A DNA stretch of 35,727 nucleotides from Clostridiales bacterium (GTDB lineage: Bacteria > Bacillota > Clostridia > Lachnospirales > Lachnospiraceae). A program made the position numbers and the translations under genes. Under the pieces are notes generated by a model. It worked only from the letters and a program-made list of their open reading frames with translations. It had not been told where the DNA came from and made no database searches. This document shows positions 28,453 to 35,727 of the stretch, one piece after another (positions within the stretch are counted from its first letter, which is position 1; every line of letters begins with the position of its first letter). The stretch lies in the NCBI GenBank assembly GCA_012839235.1, contig DUNS01000299.1, forward strand, positions 1 to 35,727. Direction: 5' to 3'.

Positions 28453-28484
28453 ATATATCTATGTGAGTAATTGTGGAGGCAAGA

Positions 28485-29837
28485 ATGAAAAGTTTAGTAG
28501 AAACAAGATGGAATGATATATTAGAATACTTAGTTAGGGAGTATGGCATCACTGAGGTGTCATATAATACATGGTTACGTCCCCTTAAGGTTTATGAGGT
28601 TAATGATCATGTTATTACAGTTTTAATTAATGATGAACGGATTGGGCCTCCAAGTCTTAATGTTATAAAAAATAAATATGAAATATTATTAAAAGTATCT
28701 ATTGAAGAAATAATGAATGAAGCCTATGAGGTTAATTTTGTTCTTCAAAGTCAGTTAAATACATTAGAAAAAAAAGATGTGCCTTTTGTGAGCAAAAAAC
28801 CAAGTAATACTCCTACTTTTCTTAATCCTCGCTACACCTTTGATTCCTTTGTTGTTGGAGGTAATAATGAATTTGCAAGAGCTGCTTCCTTAGCAGTTGC
28901 TGAAAATCCAGGGGAAATATATAATCCATTATTTATATATGGTGGGGTTGGTTTGGGCAAAACACATTTGATGCATTCTATAGCCCATTTTGTTCTTAAT
29001 CAGAATCCAGATGCTAATGTATTATATGTTACCAGTGAGAAATTCACCAATGAACTAATCGAGGCAATTCAGAGAAAAACTACAATCGCATTTCGTGAAA
29101 AATATCGGAGCATTGATATATTATTAATAGATGATATTCAATTTATAATAGGAAAGGAAAGTACTCAGGAAGAGTTTTTCCATACCTTTAACACCTTACA
29201 TGAATCCAAAAAACAAATAATTATATCAAGTGATCGCCCTCCTAAAGAAATGACTACTTTAGAGGACAGGCTTCGTTCTCGTTTTGAGCATGGTCTTATG
29301 GCAGATATTCAACCACCTGACTATGAAACTAGAATGGCAATCTTAAAGAAAAAAGAAGAACTTGATGGCTATACAATTGACGAAGATGTCCTTCGTTATA
29401 TAGCTACTAATATAAAATCTAATATAAGAGAGCTTGAAGGTGCTCTAACTAAGATAGTAGCATTTTCTAGACTTAAAAAAAGGGAACTTAATGTTTTGTT
29501 AGCTGAAGAAGCTCTTCAAGATATTATTTCCCCTAATGAAAAAAAAGTTATTACACCTGAATTAATAGTTGACGTTGTTGCTGAACATTACAATATTTCT
29601 TCAGCTGATATATATTCAAAAGATAGAAGTAGAAGTATTTCCTTCCCAAGACAGGTTGTTATGTACTTGTGTCGTAAACTGACTGACCTTTCTGTTACTG
29701 ACATTGGTAAAGTTCTTGGAGGTAGAGATCATTCTACTGTTCTTCATGGATTTGACAAGATTTCTTCTAGTATAGATGAGGATTCTACATTACATAATAC
29801 TATTGATGTATTAATAAAGAAGATAAATCCTGAGTAG
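28485..29837 (+). CDS. dnaA: Chromosomal replication initiator protein DnaA
   Basis: Walker A GGVGLGKTHLMHSI, C-terminal box-binding GGRDHSTVLHG; ATG 28485 after GGAGG (track uses GTG 28473). Confidence 0.97.
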   Translation: MKSLVETRWNDILEYLVREYGITEVSYNTWLRPLKVYEVNDHVITVLINDERIGPPSLNVIKNKYEILLKVSIEEIMNEAYEVNFVLQSQLNTLEKKDVPFVSKKPSNTPTFLNPRYTFDSFVVGGNNEFARAASLAVAENPGEIYNPLFIYGGVGLGKTHLMHSIAHFVLNQNPDANVLYVTSEKFTNELIEAIQRKTTIAFREKYRSIDILLIDDIQFIIGKESTQEEFFHTFNTLHESKKQIIISSDRPPKEMTTLEDRLRSRFEHGLMADIQPPDYETRMAILKKKEELDGYTIDEDVLRYIATNIKSNIRELEGALTKIVAFSRLKKRELNVLLAEEALQDIISPNEKKVITPELIVDVVAEHYNISSADIYSKDRSRSISFPRQVVMYLCRKLTDLSVTDIGKVLGGRDHSTVLHGFDKISSSIDEDSTLHNTIDVLIKKINPE

Positions 29838-30125
29838 AATAGATGCATATATATATATTAATATCTTTTGTTAAGTTATTGTTTATAAAAAGTGGATAAG
29901 CTGTTTATTATGAGTATATAGAATCATAACCAAATTTTGTATGTTAATTATATCCTTTATTTCCACATGTATAATTTTGATTATTAACAGCCTTATCAAA
30001 GTGGCAAAACCCTACGTTTAAAGAGCTTTATGCCGATTTCAACAAATCCACGACCCTTATTATTACTACTTCTAAGAATCTTTTATATATTTATATATTT
30101 ACACCGAAGGGAGAATTGTACACAT

Positions 30126-31235
30126 ATGAAAATCCAATGTCAAAAATCTGATTTATTAAATAGTGTTAATATTGTTCTTAAGGCAATCCCTGTTAAAACT
30201 ACTATGCCTATATTAGAATGTTTAGTAATAGAGGCAAAGAATAATAATATTAAACTTATAGCCAATGATATGGAATTAGGTATAGAAACTTTAGTTAAAG
30301 GAACTATTATAGAAGATGGTAACGTAGCTATTAATGCTAAAATTTTTTCTGAGATAGTTAGAAGGTTACCTGAGAATGAGGTTAGTATATCAACTGACTC
30401 TAACTATATGACAGAGATAATTTGTGAAAAAGCTAAGTTTAATGTTTCAGGTATTTCTAGTGAAGAGTTTCCTTACTTACCGAATATTGAAAAAGAAAAA
30501 CCCTTGGTATTATCCCAATTCGCCTTAAAGGAAGTTATTAGACAAACAGTATTCTCTATATCTGATAATGAGAATAATAAAATTATGACTGGTGAATTAT
30601 TTGAAATAAAGGATAGTGTCCTTAGGGTTGTATCTCTAGATGGACATAGAATTTCTATTAGAAAGATTGAATTAAAGGATTCCTATGAAGATTGTAAGAT
30701 TATAATTCCTGGTAAGACCTTGAATGAAATTAGTAAGATACTTTCCGGAGAGGTATCCTCTTTAGTAAATATATATTTTACTGATAAACATGCATTATTT
30801 GAATTTGATGATACCCTTGTTTTAACAAGGTTAATTGAGGGTGAATATTATAGAATCGACCAGATGCTATCTAGTGACTATGAGACAAAGATATCAATTA
30901 ATAAAAAAGAACTTCAAAATTGTATAGAAAGAGCTTCTTTACTAATAAGGGAAGTAGACAAGAAGCCTGTAATCATCAATATTGATAAGAGTAATTTTGA
31001 ATTAAGAATCAACACAGCTATAGGTTCTATGAATGAAGAAATAGATATAGTTATGGAGGGTAAAGATATTGTTATTGGATTCAATCCTAAGTTCTTACTT
31101 GATGCTCTCCGAGTAATTGATGAGGAAACAGTAGATATTTATTTGATAAATGCTAAGGCTCCTTGCTTTATTAGAGATAAGGATCAATCATACATTTATC
31201 TAATATTGCCTGTTAATATTAATGTTGCAGATTAA
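30126..31235 (+). CDS. dnaN: DNA polymerase III beta sliding clamp
   Basis: MKIQCQKSDLLNSVNIVLKAIPVKTTMPILECLVIEA...; track start 30030 is over-extended. Confidence 0.96.
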   Translation: MKIQCQKSDLLNSVNIVLKAIPVKTTMPILECLVIEAKNNNIKLIANDMELGIETLVKGTIIEDGNVAINAKIFSEIVRRLPENEVSISTDSNYMTEIICEKAKFNVSGISSEEFPYLPNIEKEKPLVLSQFALKEVIRQTVFSISDNENNKIMTGELFEIKDSVLRVVSLDGHRISIRKIELKDSYEDCKIIIPGKTLNEISKILSGEVSSLVNIYFTDKHALFEFDDTLVLTRLIEGEYYRIDQMLSSDYETKISINKKELQNCIERASLLIREVDKKPVIINIDKSNFELRINTAIGSMNEEIDIVMEGKDIVIGFNPKFLLDALRVIDEETVDIYLINAKAPCFIRDKDQSYIYLILPVNINVAD

Positions 31236-31267
31236 ATAATAAAAGTTTTATGACTGGAGGTTTCCAT

Positions 31268-31477
31268 TTGGAAATAATTAAATTAAGAGAAGAGTATATT
31301 AAGTTAGGTCAAGCCTTAAAAGCAGCAGGGCTAGTGGATTCTGGTGTTGATGCTAAATTTGAAATAACTGATGGTAATGTTAAGGTTAACGGTGTCGTAG
31401 AATATCAAAGAGGAAAGAAGCTTCATGATGGAGATATTGTTGAGTTTAATGGTAATGTGATTAAAATAAAAAGTTAA
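31268..31477 (+). CDS. yaaA: S4-domain RNA-binding protein YaaA
   Basis: MEIIKLREEYIKLGQALKAAGLVDSGVDAKFEI...; TTG start preceded by GGAGG; between dnaN and recF. Confidence 0.9.
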   Translation: MEIIKLREEYIKLGQALKAAGLVDSGVDAKFEITDGNVKVNGVVEYQRGKKLHDGDIVEFNGNVIKIKS

Positions 31478-31515
31478 GTATTGTATTTAAAGGAGAAAGA
31501 ATTGTTGGTGTATGT

Positions 31516-32601
31516 ATGATTGTAAAATCATTAGAACTTAAAGACTTCCGTAATTACTCAGATCTTAATATGAAATTTTATGATGGTACTAATATTTTGT
31601 ATGGTGAAAATGCTCAGGGAAAAACCAATATACTAGAGGCTATATATCTTTGTGGAACAACAAAGTCACATAAGGGAAGTAAAGATAGAGAGATAATAAA
31701 ATTCGATAAGGATGAAGCTCATATTCGAATTAATCTTGAGAAAAATGATATTCCTCATAGAATAGATATTCATTTAAAAAAAAGTAAAGCTAAAGGGGTT
31801 GCCATTGATGGAATTCCAATAAAAAAGCAAGGTGAATTGTTTGGATTGCTTAACCTTGTGTTTTTTTCGCCAGAAGATCTTTATATTATTAAAAATGGCC
31901 CTTCTGAAAGAAGAAGATTTCTTGACTTGGAGTTATGTCAATTAGATAAAATATACTTGCATTATTTAACCAATTATAACAAGACTCTTTTGCAGAGGAA
32001 TAATTTACTAAAACAAATTAGTTTTAATAGTAAATTATTGGATACACTAAATATATGGGATTCTAAGTTGGTTGAATATGGTAAGCGAGTTATTAACACG
32101 CGAAAAAGTTTTATACTTAGACTAAATGAATTGGTTTATGAAGTACATAAAAGTTTAACTGGTGGAAGAGAAGAACTATTTATCAAGTATGAACCAAATG
32201 TTGAAGATCATAATTTTGATGATAAATTAAAAAGAGCCCATGAACGAGACTTGAATCTTAAGATGACAACAGTTGGTCCCCATAGAGATGATATGTGTTT
32301 TTTACTAAAGGATATTGATATTAGAAAGTATGGGTCCCAAGGACAACAAAGGACAGCTGCACTTTCTCTTAAGTTAGCAGAGATTGATTTAGTAAAGTCA
32401 ATAATAAACGATAATCCCATACTATTGTTGGATGATGTTTTATCAGAATTAGATAGAAATAGGCAAACCCATTTACTTAATGGAATAGGGGATATTCAAA
32501 CAATAATAACCTGTACTGGATTAGAGGAATTTGTTAATAGAAGAAGTGAGAATAACAAAATTTTCAAAGTTGTAAATGGTTCAATAATAGAGGAAAATTA
32601 A
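31516..32601 (+). CDS. recF: DNA replication/repair protein RecF
   Basis: LELKDFRNYSDL, Walker A GENAQGKTNILEAIY, PILLLDDVLSELD. Confidence 0.97.
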   Translation: MIVKSLELKDFRNYSDLNMKFYDGTNILYGENAQGKTNILEAIYLCGTTKSHKGSKDREIIKFDKDEAHIRINLEKNDIPHRIDIHLKKSKAKGVAIDGIPIKKQGELFGLLNLVFFSPEDLYIIKNGPSERRRFLDLELCQLDKIYLHYLTNYNKTLLQRNNLLKQISFNSKLLDTLNIWDSKLVEYGKRVINTRKSFILRLNELVYEVHKSLTGGREELFIKYEPNVEDHNFDDKLKRAHERDLNLKMTTVGPHRDDMCFLLKDIDIRKYGSQGQQRTAALSLKLAEIDLVKSIINDNPILLLDDVLSELDRNRQTHLLNGIGDIQTIITCTGLEEFVNRRSENNKIFKVVNGSIIEEN

Positions 32602-32614
32602 ACTTTATGATTAG

Positions 32615-34582
<1,968 letters not shown>

Positions 34583-34637
34583 ATTGAGCCTTATACTTTC
34601 ATGATTTCCAAGAAGGTAAGAAAATGGAGGAAAAGTA

Positions 34638-35727
34638 ATGGATGAACATATCTTTGACAAGGTGCAAGATATCGACTTAAAGAAAACCATGGAGACATCT
34701 TATATAGATTATGCCATGTCTGTAATTGCAGCCCGTGCATTACCGGATGTAAGGGATGGTCTAAAACCTGTTCAACGAAGAATTTTATATGCAATGATTG
34801 AGCTTAACAACGGTCCGGACAAACCCCATCGTAAGTGTGCCCGTATCGTTGGTGATACTATGGGTAAGTACCATCCTCATGGAGATAGCTCAATTTATGA
34901 TGCTTTGGTTAAATTAGCTCAGGATTTCTCAACAAGATATCCCTTAGTAGATGGCCATGGGAATTTTGGATCTGTTGATGGAGATGGTGCTGCAGCCATG
35001 CGTTACACAGAGGCTAGATTAAGCAAAATCTCTATGGAAATGTTGTCTGATATTAATAAAGACACTGTAGATTTTAATCCGAACTTTGATGAGAGTGAAA
35101 GAGAACCAGATGTTTTACCAGCAAGATACCCAAATCTTTTAGTTAACGGAACATCAGGTATAGCTGTTGGTATGGCAACTAATATTCCACCTCACAATTT
35201 AACTGAGATTATTAATGGTGTTCTAAAGATAATAGATAATAAGATAGAGGAAAATAGAGAAACTGAAATTGATGAACTTTTAGAGATAATAAAGGGACCT
35301 GACTTTCCAACTGGTGCAGAGATATTAGGTACAGCAGGAATAGAAGAAGCATATAGAACTGGACGAGGCAAGATTAGAATCCGTGCAGTAACAGATATTG
35401 AACCAATGGGTAATGGAAAGCACAGAATTGTAGTAACAGAGCTTCCTTACATGGTTAATAAGGCAAGATTAATTGAGAAAATAGCAGATTTGGTAAGGGA
35501 TAAAAAGATTGATGGCATTACTGATCTACGAGATGAATCTGATAGAACAGGTATGAGAATTGCCATTGAGCTTAGAAGAGATGTTAATGCCAATGTTATA
35601 TTAAATCAATTATATAAGCATACTCAGCTTCAGGATACTTTTGGAGTTATTATGCTAGCCTTAGTTAATAAGGAGCCTAAGGTTCTTAACCTATTACAGA
35701 TGCTTGATTATTATATTGAGCATCAAA
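34638..35727 (+). CDS. gyrA: DNA gyrase subunit A (3' truncated by window)
   Basis: [53 protein letters not shown]..., [10 protein letters not shown]; frame open to window end, so absent from the track. Confidence 0.97.
   Translation, partial: MDEHIFDKVQDIDLKKTMETSYIDYAMSVIAARALPDVRDGLKPVQRRILYAMIELNNGPDKPHRKCARIVGDTMGKYHPHGDSSIYDALVKLAQDFSTRYPLVDGHGNFGSVDGDGAAAMRYTEARLSKISMEMLSDINKDTVDFNPNFDESEREPDVLPARYPNLLVNGTSGIAVGMATNIPPHNLTEIINGVLKIIDNKIEENRETEIDELLEIIKGPDFPTGAEILGTAGIEEAYRTGRGKIRIRAVTDIEPMGNGKHRIVVTELPYMVNKARLIEKIADLVRDKKIDGITDLRDESDRTGMRIAIELRRDVNANVILNQLYKHTQLQDTFGVIMLALVNKEPKVLNLLQMLDYYIEHQ

Larger units (their letters stand above)
27966..28484. other. Candidate oriC (rpmH-dnaA intergenic region)
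   Basis: AT-rich, between divergent rpmH and dnaA. DnaA box TGTGGATAA at 28254-28262; near matches TGTGGATAt 28275-28283 and TGTGGAaAA 28209-28217. Confidence 0.8.

Noticed and set aside
28325-28552. 75-aa minus-strand ORF overlapping the dnaA start and oriC
   Set aside because: Overlaps the dnaA 5' end and promoter; low complexity; no family support.
30030-30125. N-terminal extension of DnaN in the ORF track
   Set aside because: Orthologous DnaN begins near MKIQCQKSDL; the extension is a chance hydrophobic frame. Start placed at 30126.
34798-34920. Quinolone-resistance substitution in the GyrA QRDR
   Set aside because: The segment reads [15 protein letters not shown], with Ser and Asp at the positions equivalent to E. 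coli 83 and 87, i.e. wild-type-like.

Overview
The window spans the chromosomal origin region of a low-GC, spore-forming Firmicute. The gene content suggests a Lachnospiraceae-like Clostridia, but that is an inference. Leftward from oriC on the minus strand lie rpmH-rnpA-yidD-yidC-jag-mnmE-mnmG-rsmG, a DegS/DegU-like two-component pair, parA-parB, DUF4446, an HD-GYP protein, a DUF3881-like protein, tRNA-Arg(CCT), pstS-pstC-pstA-pstB-phoU-phoP-phoR, a hypothetical membrane protein, trmB, trxA, a MATE transporter and tRNA-Lys(CTT). Rightward on the plus strand lie dnaA-dnaN-yaaA-recF-gyrB-gyrA (gyrA truncated by the window edge). Two genes, a GerA-family germination gene (5' truncated) and a dacF-like gene, run head-on to the expected replication direction. 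The protein-coding content is ordinary. The most interesting signals are non-coding: (1) a leader element with a 45-bp exact duplication upstream of trmB and rnpA and a related core upstream of mnmG and the MATE gene; (2) a multi-hairpin element with 11-bp terminal inverted repeats at 1383-1515; (3) a parS site embedded in a 32-bp perfect palindrome that also looks like an intrinsic terminator; (4) two mutually exclusive SD/anti-SD hairpins in the gyrB leader; and (5) an inverted repeat enclosing two 11-bp direct repeats between pstA and pstB. I found no CRISPR array, transposase or defence system.
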